DNA of 42,561 nucleotides. Source: Rhodobacterales bacterium HKCCE3408 (GTDB lineage Bacteria; Pseudomonadota; Alphaproteobacteria; Rhodobacterales; Rhodobacteraceae). Location: NCBI GenBank assembly GCA_015689705.1, contig WVSN01000024.1, positions 1-42,561 on the forward strand, given 5' to 3'. Below the pieces are notes generated by a model. That model did not search any database and was not told the origin of the DNA. It saw nothing but the letters and a program-made list of their open reading frames with translations. Of the stretch, positions 28,499 through 35,954 are shown piece by piece (position 1 is the stretch's first letter; each line of letters opens with the position of its first letter). The translations under genes and the position numbers were made by a program.

Positions 28499-30742
28499 AT
28501 GGCCGAAAGCACCGAGAGCGAGAGCCGCAAGCTTCTGTCGCGCCTTCAGGCGACGATGGCCGACGGCGGCGCCGGACAGGAACGGCTTGACCGCATCACG
28601 CACCTGATCGCCGACAGCATGGGAACCGAGGTCTGCTCGATCTACCTGCTGCGCGATCCCGACACGCTCGAACTCTGTGCCACCGAGGGCCTCGCGCCCG
28701 AGGCCGTCCACGTCACGCGGATGCGGCTCGGCGAAGGTCTGGTGGGCCGCGTCGCCCGCCGCGCGCGGGCGATCAACACCGCCAACGCGCCGTCCGAACG
28801 CGGCTTCCGCTACATGCCGGAAACCGGCGAGGAACGGTATTCGTCCTTCCTCGGCGTACCGATCCAGCGCCTCGGCGAACGGCTCGGCGTGCTCGTCGTG
28901 CAGTCCAAGGAGGAACGCCAGTTCTCCGACGACGAGGTGTACGCGCTCGAGGTCGTGGCCATGGTGCTGGCCGAAATGACCGAGCTCGGCGCCTTCACCG
29001 GCGAGGGCGAGGCGATGTCGGCCCGCCACAAGAACCCGGTCATGTTCCGCGGTGTCGTCGGTCAGGAGGGCACGGCGATGGGCCGGGTCTACCTGCACGA
29101 ACCGCGCGTCGTCGTCACCCGCCCGATCTCCGACGACCCGGAGGTCGAGGTCGAGCGGCTGCAGAAGGCCGTGGACGAGCTGCGGGTCTCCGTCGACCAG
29201 ATGCTGTCGCATGTCGCACCGGGCAGCGGCGAACAGGTGCAGGTGCTCGAAGCCTACCGGATGTTCGCCAATTCCCGCGGCTGGATGCGCCGCATGGAAG
29301 AGGACATCGCCCGCGGCCTTTCGGCCGAAGCGGCGGTGGAAAAGGAACAGTCGGCCGCGCGCGCCCGGATGGAAACGGTGCCCGACGCCTACCTGCGCGA
29401 ACGGCTTCAGGATCTCGACGACCTGTCGAACCGGCTCCTGCGGCTGCTGACGGGTCAGGGTCAGGACACAGGCGCCGAAATGCCTGACGACCCGGTCCTC
29501 GTCGCCCGCAACATCGGCCCCGGCGAGCTGCTCGATTACGGCCGCAAGCTGAAGGGTGTCGTACTCGAGGAAGGCTCGGTCGGCTCGCACGCCGCCATCG
29601 TCGCCCGCGCGCTCGCCATCCCATTGGTCATCAACGCCGCGCGCATCACGCAGGAGGCGCTGAACGGCGACCTGGTGCTGATCGACGGCGACCAGGGCAT
29701 CGTCCATCTCCGCCCCGAGGAGACGGTGAAGACCGCCTTCCGCGACAAGATCGCGATGCAGGCCGCCGCGCAGGAACGCTACGCCTCGATCCGCGACAAG
29801 CCGGCCGAAACCCGCGACGGGCAGGTGATCTCGCTGACGATGAACGCGGGGCTCATGGCCGACCTGCCCTCGTTGCCCTCCTCGGGCGCCGAGGGCGTCG
29901 GCCTGTTCCGGACCGAATTGCAGTTCCTGACCCGCGCGCAGGTCCCGCGCCGGGGCGAACTGGCGGCGCTCTATTCCCGCGTCATGGACGCCGCGGGCGG
30001 CAAGCGCGTCGTGTTCCGCACGCTCGACATCGGCTCCGACAAGGTCCTGCCCTACATGAAGCCGACGGACGAGCCGAACCCCGCCCTCGGCTGGCGCGCG
30101 ATCCGCGTAGGGCTGGACAAGCCGGGCGTCATGCGGATGCAGCTTCAGGCGCTGATCCGGGCGGCGAACGGGCGGCCGCTGACCATCATGTTCCCGATGG
30201 TCGCGCAGCTCGACGAGTTCACCGATGCCCGCGACCATCTCCTGCGCGAGATGGACCGCGAAGCCGCGCTCGGCCACAAGCTGCCCGAGAAGCTCGAAAT
30301 CGGCGCCATGCTGGAAACCCCCAGCCTCGCCTTCGCGCCGCGCAAGTTCTTCGAACTGGCCGATTTCGTCTCGATCGGCGGCAACGACCTGAAGCAGTTC
30401 TTCTTCGCCGCCGACCGCGAGAACGAGCGCGTGCGCCGCCGCTACGACACGCTCAATGTCTCGTTCCTGACCTTCATCGAACAGATCGTGCACCGCTGCG
30501 CCGATGCCGATACCCCGCTCAGCTTCTGCGGCGAGGATGCCGGCCGCCCGATCGAAGCGCTCTGCTTCGCCGCGATGGGCCTGCGCTCGCTGTCGATGCG
30601 GCCGGCCTCCATCGGCCCGGTGAAAAGCCTGCTCCTGCGCTCGGACCTGCGCGAAGTGCGCAAGGTCATCAACGCCGCACGGGCGGAAGGCACCCAGTCG
30701 GTGCGTCCCGCCGTGACCGACTGGCTGCGCCAGCAGACCTGA
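28499..30742 (+). CDS. ptsP: phosphoenolpyruvate-protein phosphotransferase, nitrogen PTS enzyme I
   Basis: Starts the PTS-Ntr phosphorelay by taking phosphate from PEP and passing it to NPr. The 747-residue chain has an N-terminal GAF domain (about 28-165), which in this family senses glutamine, then the EI N domain with phosphohistidine H364 in VGSHAAIVARA, and the PEP-binding TIM barrel with EGVGLFRTELQFL and FCGEDAGRP carrying the catalytic cysteine. The GAF domain marks it as EI-Ntr, not the sugar EI. The start MAESTESES fits relatives; a start about 12 codons earlier is possible. The partners NPr and EIIA-Ntr are not in the window. Confidence 0.95.
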   Translation: MAESTESESRKLLSRLQATMADGGAGQERLDRITHLIADSMGTEVCSIYLLRDPDTLELCATEGLAPEAVHVTRMRLGEGLVGRVARRARAINTANAPSERGFRYMPETGEERYSSFLGVPIQRLGERLGVLVVQSKEERQFSDDEVYALEVVAMVLAEMTELGAFTGEGEAMSARHKNPVMFRGVVGQEGTAMGRVYLHEPRVVVTRPISDDPEVEVERLQKAVDELRVSVDQMLSHVAPGSGEQVQVLEAYRMFANSRGWMRRMEEDIARGLSAEAAVEKEQSAARARMETVPDAYLRERLQDLDDLSNRLLRLLTGQGQDTGAEMPDDPVLVARNIGPGELLDYGRKLKGVVLEEGSVGSHAAIVARALAIPLVINAARITQEALNGDLVLIDGDQGIVHLRPEETVKTAFRDKIAMQAAAQERYASIRDKPAETRDGQVISLTMNAGLMADLPSLPSSGAEGVGLFRTELQFLTRAQVPRRGELAALYSRVMDAAGGKRVVFRTLDIGSDKVLPYMKPTDEPNPALGWRAIRVGLDKPGVMRMQLQALIRAANGRPLTIMFPMVAQLDEFTDARDHLLREMDREAALGHKLPEKLEIGAMLETPSLAFAPRKFFELADFVSIGGNDLKQFFFAADRENERVRRRYDTLNVSFLTFIEQIVHRCADADTPLSFCGEDAGRPIEALCFAAMGLRSLSMRPASIGPVKSLLLRSDLREVRKVINAARAEGTQSVRPAVTDWLRQQT

Positions 30743-30751
30743 CCGTCGCGC

Positions 30752-31111
30752 TCAAAGCTCGATCAGCTCGCCCCGGCGGTCGTAGCAGTCGAACCGCCTG
30801 ATCTCGACGCCGCCGGCCGTGCGGCAATCGTCGATCAGCTGGTGGAACGCGCCTTCCTCGCCGTCCGGCACATAGGCCGGGGCCGGCGGGTAGACCGGGT
30901 ACTCGATCGCGTCCGCGGGGTCGAAATCCGGCCCGCCACCGCTGCCGCCGCCGCGGTTCGACGGCCCTTCCGAGGCCGGCTGCTCGGTCGGATCGGCGCC
31001 GCCGGAACTGCGGCTGCCGAAAGCCTCGGCCGACTGCGCCGACAGGGTGAGAGCAAGGGCGAGGCCGAGCAGCGCGCGCGCTGCGATGGCCATGGGTGCG
31101 GTCGTGGTCAT
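30752..31111 (-). CDS. small secreted protein, C-x12-C-[FY]DRxG family, member 3
   Basis: A 119-residue protein with a signal peptide (MAIAARALLGLALALTLSAQSAEA, about 7-30). A Ser/Gly/Pro-rich low-complexity stretch leads to a C-terminal module: LIDDC RTAGGVEIRRFD CYDRRGELIEL, with two cysteines 12 residues apart. The same module ends the two neighbouring genes. GGAGGA lies 8 bases before the ATG at 31111. An upstream TGAACC-N17-GAC element lies at 31193-31168. The gene faces the end of ptsP with a nine-base gap. Function unknown. Confidence 0.8.
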   Translation of the reverse strand: MTTTAPMAIAARALLGLALALTLSAQSAEAFGSRSSGGADPTEQPASEGPSNRGGGSGGGPDFDPADAIEYPVYPPAPAYVPDGEEGAFHQLIDDCRTAGGVEIRRFDCYDRRGELIEL

Positions 31112-31167
31112 GGGTCGATCCTCCGTGGCTCGTTTCCTGCGGGGTGTCCGCGCGTTCTGACCGGTGG

Positions 31168-31193
31168 GTCGGATCGCGCCGCCATGGGGTTCA
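31168..31193 (-). promoter_or_regulatory. TGAACC-N17-GAC element before member 3
   Basis: On the minus strand TGAACC (31193-31188) is followed 17 bases later by GAC (31170-31168), 56 bases before the ATG at 31111. The same spacing occurs before the two sister genes. The form resembles an ECF sigma factor promoter. Confidence 0.55.
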
Positions 31194-31212
31194 ATCCCGG
31201 CCCCGCGCCGGA

Positions 31213-31251
31213 CGCAAAGCGGGCCGGAGGACCCCAGTCCATCCGGCCCGC
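31213..31251 (-). terminator. terminator of the member 2 gene
   Basis: GCGGGCCGGA (31219-31228) and TCCGGCCCGC (31242-31251) form a perfect ten-base stem with a 13-base loop, followed on the minus strand by TTTGCG. It lies 21 bases after the stop of the gene at 31273. Confidence 0.7.
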
Positions 31252-31272
31252 GATGATCCGAAGCGCCTGGCC

Positions 31273-31506
31273 TCAGAGCATGAGGCGATTGCCCTCGCGG
31301 TCGAAGCACTCGCCGGCGCGGATCAGGTAGCCGCCGGCATCGCGGCAATCGTCGACGAATTGCTCGAAGGCGCCGCCCTCGTCGTCACCGCCGCCGCCAC
31401 CGCAGCACGCGATATCGAACGCCGCCACGGAGCTCGCCGCCGAACCGGCCAGAAGAAGTGCGGTCATCGCAACCATCAGGCTCTTGGAAAAACTGAACGT
31501 CGTCAT
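31273..31506 (-). CDS. small secreted protein, C-x12-C-[FY]DRxG family, member 2
   Basis: A 77-residue protein, the shortest of the three: signal peptide MTTFSFSKSLMVAMTALLLA... to about 30 (SSVAA), a CC pair and a five-glycine run (IACCGGGGGDDEGG), then FVDDC RDAGGYLIRAGE CFDREGNRLML. The start at 31506 is set by AAGGA nine bases upstream and by the signal peptide; the longer frame is not supported. It has its own upstream element (31595-31570) and a strong terminator, so it is a single-gene transcript. Secreted; function unknown. Confidence 0.8.
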   Translation of the reverse strand: MTTFSFSKSLMVAMTALLLAGSAASSVAAFDIACCGGGGGDDEGGAFEQFVDDCRDAGGYLIRAGECFDREGNRLML

Positions 31507-31569
31507 GGTATTGGGTCCTTTGTCAAAATTTGTTCTCGCAACACGTTGGATCGTGTCTTGCAGCAATCA

Positions 31570-31595
31570 GTCGGGCCGGCGTCGTCGCGGGTTCA
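31570..31595 (-). promoter_or_regulatory. TGAACC-N17-GAC element before member 2
   Basis: TGAACC (31595-31590) and GAC (31572-31570) on the minus strand, 63 bases before the ATG at 31506. The preceding bases CGTT are shared with member 1. A 7-base inverted repeat, CGGGCCG (31572-31578) with CGGCCCG (31601-31607), spans the spacer and may also serve as the end of the member 1 transcript. Confidence 0.55.
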
Positions 31596-31615
31596 AACGT
31601 CGGCCCGGCACCGGG

Positions 31616-31996
31616 TCAGTAGTGCAGCGCGTTGCCGTCGCGGTCGAAGCAGGCCACGCCGGACAGGATCGCGCCGCCGGCCTGCAGGCAGGCCACGAGA
31701 CGGGAGCGCGGGCTTTGGCCGTCGCCATCCGCCGGGGCGTCGTGATCGTGGTTCGGGAAGGCCTCGAGCTGCGGCGAGCCGCCGCCCAATTCCTCCATCG
31801 GGCCGGCATCGAACTGGCCGTATTCGCCGTCGACGACCTCGGTCATGTGCTCTTGCTGCTGGGTGGCCTCGGGGCCGGTCGTCGTCATGGGGCCATGGCC
31901 GCCAAGGCCGGCCCCGACCTGCGCCAGCGCCGGCGCGGCGGCAAGAAGGGTCGCCGCGACAAGGGCGGCTTGTGTAAATGTGCGGAGGGTCTGCAT
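31616..31996 (-). CDS. small secreted protein, C-x12-C-[FY]DRxG family, member 1
   Basis: A 126-residue protein with signal peptide MQTLRTFTQAALVAATLLAA (to about 26, ALAQ). The middle is Gly/His/Asp/Gln-rich (LGGHGPMTTTGPEATQQQEH, NHDHDAPADGDGQ), which could bind metal, and the C terminus is LVAC LQAGGAILSGVA CFDRDGNALHY with the same two-cysteine module as the two downstream genes. AAAGG precedes the ATG at 31996; the upstream in-frame extension has no signal peptide of its own and is unlikely. It is divergent from the KAS III gene. Function unknown. Confidence 0.8.
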   Translation of the reverse strand: MQTLRTFTQAALVAATLLAAAPALAQVGAGLGGHGPMTTTGPEATQQQEHMTEVVDGEYGQFDAGPMEELGGGSPQLEAFPNHDHDAPADGDGQSPRSRLVACLQAGGAILSGVACFDRDGNALHY

Positions 31997-32050
31997 GGAA
32001 TGACCTTTCGAGATATGCTGTTTGAAATGCGGTCGGGCGTGCATCGATGC

Positions 32051-32076
32051 GTCGCCCGGCCGCCTCCCCCGGTTCA
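32051..32076 (-). promoter_or_regulatory. TGAACC-N17-GAC element before member 1
   Basis: TGAACC (32076-32071) and GAC (32053-32051) on the minus strand, 54 bases before the ATG at 31996. Together with its two sisters the consensus is about GWTTGAACC-N16-CGAC. Confidence 0.55.
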
Positions 32077-32148
32077 AACGCGCCGTTCGCCTTGACCTCG
32101 GCCGCCATATCCAGCCATCTGGCCTGCACCAGCACCGGAGCGCGGTCC

Positions 32149-33270
32149 ATGATCCAGCCAGCCATCACCGGCGCGGGGCTCTTCACGCCCACGCAGGTCA
32201 TCACCAACGACGAACTCGTCGCCGCGTTCAACGCCTATGCCGATCTCTGGAACGCCGAACATGCCGACGAAATCGCCGCCGGCACGGTCGAGGCGAAGGG
32301 GCATTCCTCGTCCGAATTCATCGTCCAGGCCTCCGGGATCGAACAGCGCTACGTGCTCGACAAGACCGGCGTCCTCGATCCCGAGGTGATGCATCCCTGG
32401 CTGCGCGAACGCTCGGACGACGAGCTTGGTCAGATGGCCGAGATGGCCGTCACCGCCTGCAGGATGGCGCTGGACCAGGCCGGCCGCCAGGCGTCCGAGG
32501 TCGACGCGGTGATCTGCGCCGCCTCGAACCACGAACGCGCCTACCCCGCCGTCGCGATCGAAATCCAGCAGGCGCTTGGCTGCGGCGGGTTCGGCTTCGA
32601 CATGAACGTCGCCTGCTCCTCCGCCACCTTCGGCATCCAGGCCGCCGCCGACATGATCCGGTCAGGCAGCATCCGCCGCGCCCTCGTCGTGAACCCCGAA
32701 ATCTGCTCGGCCCATCTCGAATGGCGCGACCGCGATTGCCACTTCATCTTCGGCGATGTCTGTACCGCCGTCCTGCTCGAACCCGAGGAGGAGGCGAAGG
32801 GCCCGCATTTCCGCGTCCTCTCGACCCGCTGCGCGACGCAATTCTCGAACAACATCCGCAACAACAACGGCTTTCTCCGCCGGACCCGGAAGGGCCACAT
32901 GGAGGACCGGCGCGACATGCAGTTCATGCAGAACGGCCGGAAGGTGTTCAAGGAAGTGCTCCCGCTCGTCGTCAGCCATATCGAAGGGCACATGGACGAG
33001 GCCGGGCAGGACCCGACCGCGCTCCGCCGGCTCTGGCTGCACCAGGCCAACAAGACCATGAACGACTATATCGGGCGGAAGGTACTCGGCCGCGTGCCCG
33101 ACCCCGAGGAACAGCCGAACATCCTGCAGGATTACGCGAACACCTCCTCGGCGGGCTCGATCATCGCCTTCGCGAAGCACTCCGACGATCTGCAACCGGG
33201 CGACCGCGGGCTCATCTGCTCGTTCGGCGCGGGCTATTCCGTCGGATCGGTCCTGGTGGAGCGCGCCTAG
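32149..33270 (+). CDS. 3-oxoacyl-ACP synthase III (FabH/KAS III-like)
   Basis: Thiolase-fold condensing enzyme of 373 residues. The Cys-His-Asn triad is visible: C156 (FDMNVACSSATFG), H298 (LHQANKTMN) and N331 (YANTSSAGS). It is longer than typical FabH (about 320), with an extended N-terminal half (ADLWNAEHADEIAAGTVEAKGHSS), and belongs to a branch that often coexists with a canonical FabH in the plsX-fabH cluster. Whether it starts fatty acid synthesis or makes a special product is open. The start MIQPAITGAG is chosen from homology; a weak TTGACC-N17-CCATCT pair lies at 32092-32120. Its TAG stop shares CTAG with the convergent HTH gene. Confidence 0.9.
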   Translation: MIQPAITGAGLFTPTQVITNDELVAAFNAYADLWNAEHADEIAAGTVEAKGHSSSEFIVQASGIEQRYVLDKTGVLDPEVMHPWLRERSDDELGQMAEMAVTACRMALDQAGRQASEVDAVICAASNHERAYPAVAIEIQQALGCGGFGFDMNVACSSATFGIQAAADMIRSGSIRRALVVNPEICSAHLEWRDRDCHFIFGDVCTAVLLEPEEEAKGPHFRVLSTRCATQFSNNIRNNNGFLRRTRKGHMEDRRDMQFMQNGRKVFKEVLPLVVSHIEGHMDEAGQDPTALRRLWLHQANKTMNDYIGRKVLGRVPDPEEQPNILQDYANTSSAGSIIAFAKHSDDLQPGDRGLICSFGAGYSVGSVLVERA

Positions 33271-33731
33271 CCCGCGGCGTGGGCCTCGAGGTTCATCTTC
33301 ATGTCGATCAGGACGCGCTGGATCTCCAGCGTCTCGCGCAGAAGCCGCTTGGCCTCGTTGACCGAGATCACGCCGTCCTCGATCGACTGGTGATACTCCG
33401 CCATCAGCATTGCGAAGCGCTGGCTCAAGGCGATCACGTCGGCATTGACCCCGCCGGATCTCGGTGTGTTCGGGCGTTTGGGGTCATGGCTCAGCGTCAC
33501 GCCGCGGATATCGGCCAGCGCCGTCGTGACGTGCGGGAACCCCGCCGCAGCTTCTAAGGCCACCACCGTGTCGATCGGCATGAACCGGTCGGCATGTTCG
33601 CTCGCATCCGAGAAATACCGCCCGAGCGTCGCCTTGGACTTGCCCGAGAGTTCGCAGGCAGCGGCGAAGCCGACATCCTTCACCAGCGCCTCGGTATGCT
33701 TCTTGAGATAGGATCCGACCTTGTCCGTCAC
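33267..33731 (-). CDS. HTH DNA-binding regulator
   Basis: A 154-residue protein, cytoplasmic, with a Cro/C1-like helix-turn-helix in residues about 14-60 (KDVGFAAACELSGKSKATLGRYFSDAS, then MPIDTVVALEAAAG). The C-terminal half is a long helix pair (ALSQRFAMLMAEYHQSIEDG, VNEAKRLLRETLEIQRVLIDM) likely to dimerise. The GTG start at 33731 has GGAGG four bases upstream. Proteins like this are annotated as phage-type or general regulators in rhodobacteria; the targets are unknown. Palindromes at 33810-33838 upstream could be its own operator. Its stop overlaps that of the KAS III gene. Confidence 0.82.
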   Translation of the reverse strand: MTDKVGSYLKKHTEALVKDVGFAAACELSGKSKATLGRYFSDASEHADRFMPIDTVVALEAAAGFPHVTTALADIRGVTLSHDPKRPNTPRSGGVNADVIALSQRFAMLMAEYHQSIEDGVISVNEAKRLLRETLEIQRVLIDMKMNLEAHAAG

Positions 33732-33809
33732 GCCGCCTCCGTCCTCCCCGGGGAAACCGGCCCCGGTTTTCCCATGAAAGGGCGCGGATCGCCATCCCAT
33801 ATCCATGAT

Positions 33810-33838
33810 GTCACCGACCAAGACAGGTGACGCGTCAC
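33810..33838. promoter_or_regulatory. candidate operator palindromes before the HTH gene
   Basis: GTGACGCGTCAC (33827-33838) is a perfect 12-base palindrome; GTCACC (33810-33815) is also inverted with GGTGAC (33826-33831). They lie about 80-107 bases upstream of the HTH start, between it and the divergent tdk gene. Confidence 0.4.
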
Positions 33839-33874
33839 GAGTTGCGGTCAATTCCGTCCGGCCGCGTCGGGTAA

Positions 33875-33898
33875 CCCGCCGCCGACTGGGGCGGCGGG
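33875..33898. other. perfect GC hairpin in the HTH-tdk intergenic region
   Basis: CCCGCCGCC (33875-33883) and GGCGGCGGG (33890-33898) form a nine-base stem with a six-base loop, about 100 bases before tdk. There is no T run on either side. The rest of the 267-base gap (33732-33998) holds nothing else I can name. Confidence 0.4.
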
Positions 33899-33998
33899 CG
33901 CCCCGCGGGGGCGCGCATCCGGCACATCCCGTCCTCCCCCATATTGCCGGTGCCGCGCCCCTTGCGGCGGGCGCGTTCCTGGGGCAGTCAACCGGGCC

Positions 33999-34589
33999 AT
34001 GGCGAAGCTCTATTTCCACTACTCGACGATGAATGCCGGCAAGTCGACGCTGCTTCTGCAGGCGTCGTACAACTACGTCGAGCGCGGGATGCAGACCTAC
34101 CTGATGACCGCGACCTTCGACGACCGTGCCGGGACCGGGAAAATCGGCAGCCGCATCGGCATCTCGGCCGAGGCGGATACCTATACCGACCACGACGATC
34201 TCTACGGCATGATCGCCGCGCGCCTCGCCGCCGGCCCCTGCGCCTGCGTCCTGATCGACGAGGCGCAATGGCTGACCAAGGCGCAGGTCTGGCAGCTGGC
34301 CCGCGCGGTCGACGATCTCGACGTGCCGGTGATGTGCTACGGCCTTCGCGTCGATTTCCGGGGAGAGCTGTTCCCCGGCTCCGCCGCGCTTCTCGCGCTG
34401 GCCGACGAAATGCGCGAGGTCCGAACGATCTGCCATTGCGGGAAGAAGGCGACCATGGTCATCCGCGTCGACGCGACCGGAACGGCGCTGACCGAGGGCG
34501 CGCAGATCGAGGTCGGCGGGAACGACCGCTACGTGTCGCTCTGCCGCCGCCACTGGCGCGAAGCGGTGGGCGATTGCACGCCCGAATGA
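33999..34589 (+). CDS. tdk: thymidine kinase
   Basis: Phosphorylates thymidine with ATP in the salvage pathway. A 196-residue type II thymidine kinase: the P-loop STMNAGKST (9-17, K15), the catalytic glutamate E88 in LIDEAQW, the lasso Zn site with C145, C147 (CHCGKK) and C182, H185 (LCRRH), and the thymidine-binding stretch near YGLRVDFRGELFPGS. It is a single gene, divergent from the HTH regulator. Confidence 0.95.
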   Translation: MAKLYFHYSTMNAGKSTLLLQASYNYVERGMQTYLMTATFDDRAGTGKIGSRIGISAEADTYTDHDDLYGMIAARLAAGPCACVLIDEAQWLTKAQVWQLARAVDDLDVPVMCYGLRVDFRGELFPGSAALLALADEMREVRTICHCGKKATMVIRVDATGTALTEGAQIEVGGNDRYVSLCRRHWREAVGDCTPE

Positions 34590-34670
34590 GCTATTCAGAA
34601 ATGAATGGCTGATCCGCGTTTCGGCGGGTCTGCCCTAAAGAAGTTGAATAGCTTAACGGTGTCTTACCGG

Positions 34671-35618
34671 TCAGACCGGGTTCGGAAGGTCCCGGCCCTC
34701 GGCGAAGGCAATGGCATTTTCAAGCGCCATCATCCCCATCGCCTCGCGCACTTCGAGCGTCGAGGTGCCGAGATGCGGCAGCAGCGTGACATGCTCCATC
34801 GCGATCAGTTCGGCGGGCACTTTCGGCTCGAATTCGTACACGTCGAGCCCCGCCCCGGCGAATCTTTTCGCCTGGAGCGCGTCGATCAGAGCCGCCTCGT
34901 CGATCACGTCGCCACGCGCGATGTTCACCAGAATGGCGTGCGATTGCAGGGACTTGAGCGCCTCCGCATCAATCATGTGATGCGTCTCGGGCGTCGCCGG
35001 CACGGCCATGACGACGATATCCGCCTCCGCCAGCGCGTCCTTCATCTCGCGCCGCTCAACCGGGAAGCCCGGATCCTTGTCCGACCGCGCGGTGTAGAGG
35101 ATCCGGCAGTCGAAGCCGAGGTGGCAGCGCCGCGCGATGGCCTGCCCGATCCGCCCCATGCCGATGATCGCCACCGTCTTGCCGGTGACGTGCAACCCCA
35201 GCATCTGCGTCGGCGCCCAGCCGCCCCATTCTCCTTTACGAACAATACGTTCGCCCTCGCCCGCCCGGCGGGCGGTCATCAGGATCAGCGTCATCGCGAT
35301 ATCCGCCGTGGCGTCCGTCACCGCGCCCGGCGTGTTGGTCACGGCGACGCCCTTCGCGCGAGCGGCGGCGACGTCTATGTGGTTGTAACCCACGCCGAAA
35401 TTCGCCAGCAACTTGCAACGCGGAGTTTCGACACCCTCGAACGCCGGCGCCCGGAACGCGTCGCCGAGCGTCGGGATAATGACGTCCTGTTCGCCCAGCG
35501 CGGCCCTGCATTCCTCGACGCTCATCGGCGCATCGAGATCCCGCGTCGACAGCTCGAACCGCTCCGCCGCCGCTGCCATCACCCTGTCCGGCAGGGCCCG
35601 GGAAATCAGAAGCCGCAT
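34671..35618 (-). CDS. D-2-hydroxyacid dehydrogenase (glyoxylate/hydroxypyruvate reductase type)
   Basis: NAD(P)-dependent oxidoreductase of 315 residues. The Rossmann motif is VAIIGMGRIGQAIARR (about 148-163); the catalytic triad is visible as Arg in VNIARGDVIDE, Glu in VYEFEPKVP and His in LLPHLGTST. The absence of an ACT domain separates it from SerA. Substrate probably glyoxylate or hydroxypyruvate. Its ATG overlaps the csaA stop by one base (TGATG), so the two are coupled; csaA, proC and this gene run the same way. Confidence 0.92.
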   Translation of the reverse strand: MRLLISRALPDRVMAAAAERFELSTRDLDAPMSVEECRAALGEQDVIIPTLGDAFRAPAFEGVETPRCKLLANFGVGYNHIDVAAARAKGVAVTNTPGAVTDATADIAMTLILMTARRAGEGERIVRKGEWGGWAPTQMLGLHVTGKTVAIIGMGRIGQAIARRCHLGFDCRILYTARSDKDPGFPVERREMKDALAEADIVVMAVPATPETHHMIDAEALKSLQSHAILVNIARGDVIDEAALIDALQAKRFAGAGLDVYEFEPKVPAELIAMEHVTLLPHLGTSTLEVREAMGMMALENAIAFAEGRDLPNPV

Positions 35619-35950
35619 CAGTTCATCCTCGCGCCGTTGGGAACCTGCTTGTCGGGGCCGATCAGCACCACCGCGCCCGCCTCGTCGAAGAGGCCGAGGA
35701 CCAGCGCCTCGGACATGAACGGCCCGATCTGGCGCGGCGGGAAATTCACGACGCCAAGCACCTGCCGCCCGATCAGTTCCTCCGGCGCATAGTGGACAGT
35801 GATCTGGGCCGAGCTCTTCTTCTCGCCGATCTCCGGCCCGTAATCGACCCAGAGCTTCAGCGCGGGTTTCCGCGCCTCGGGAAAGGGTTCGGCCTTCGTG
35901 ACAGTGCCGACACGGATATCGACCTTCATGAAATCGTCGAAGGAAATCAT
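35618..35950 (-). CDS. csaA: CsaA-like tRNA-binding domain protein
   Basis: A 110-residue OB-fold protein of the CsaA/EMAP-II-type tRNA-binding family: MISFDDFMKVDIRVGTV, KLWVDYGPEIGEKKSSAQI and VVNFPPRQIGPFMSEALVLG. CsaA is described as an export-linked chaperone and tRNA-binding dimer. AAGGG lies about ten bases before the ATG at 35950, overlapping the end of proC. Its stop overlaps the start of the hydroxyacid dehydrogenase. Confidence 0.93.
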   Translation of the reverse strand: MISFDDFMKVDIRVGTVTKAEPFPEARKPALKLWVDYGPEIGEKKSSAQITVHYAPEELIGRQVLGVVNFPPRQIGPFMSEALVLGLFDEAGAVVLIGPDKQVPNGARMN

Positions 35951-35954
35951 ACGT

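Noticed and set aside
31273-31566. A longer start for the 77-residue secreted protein (MLQDTIQRV...)
   Set aside because: It would put 20 charged residues before the signal peptide, and the internal ATG has a proper ribosome site.
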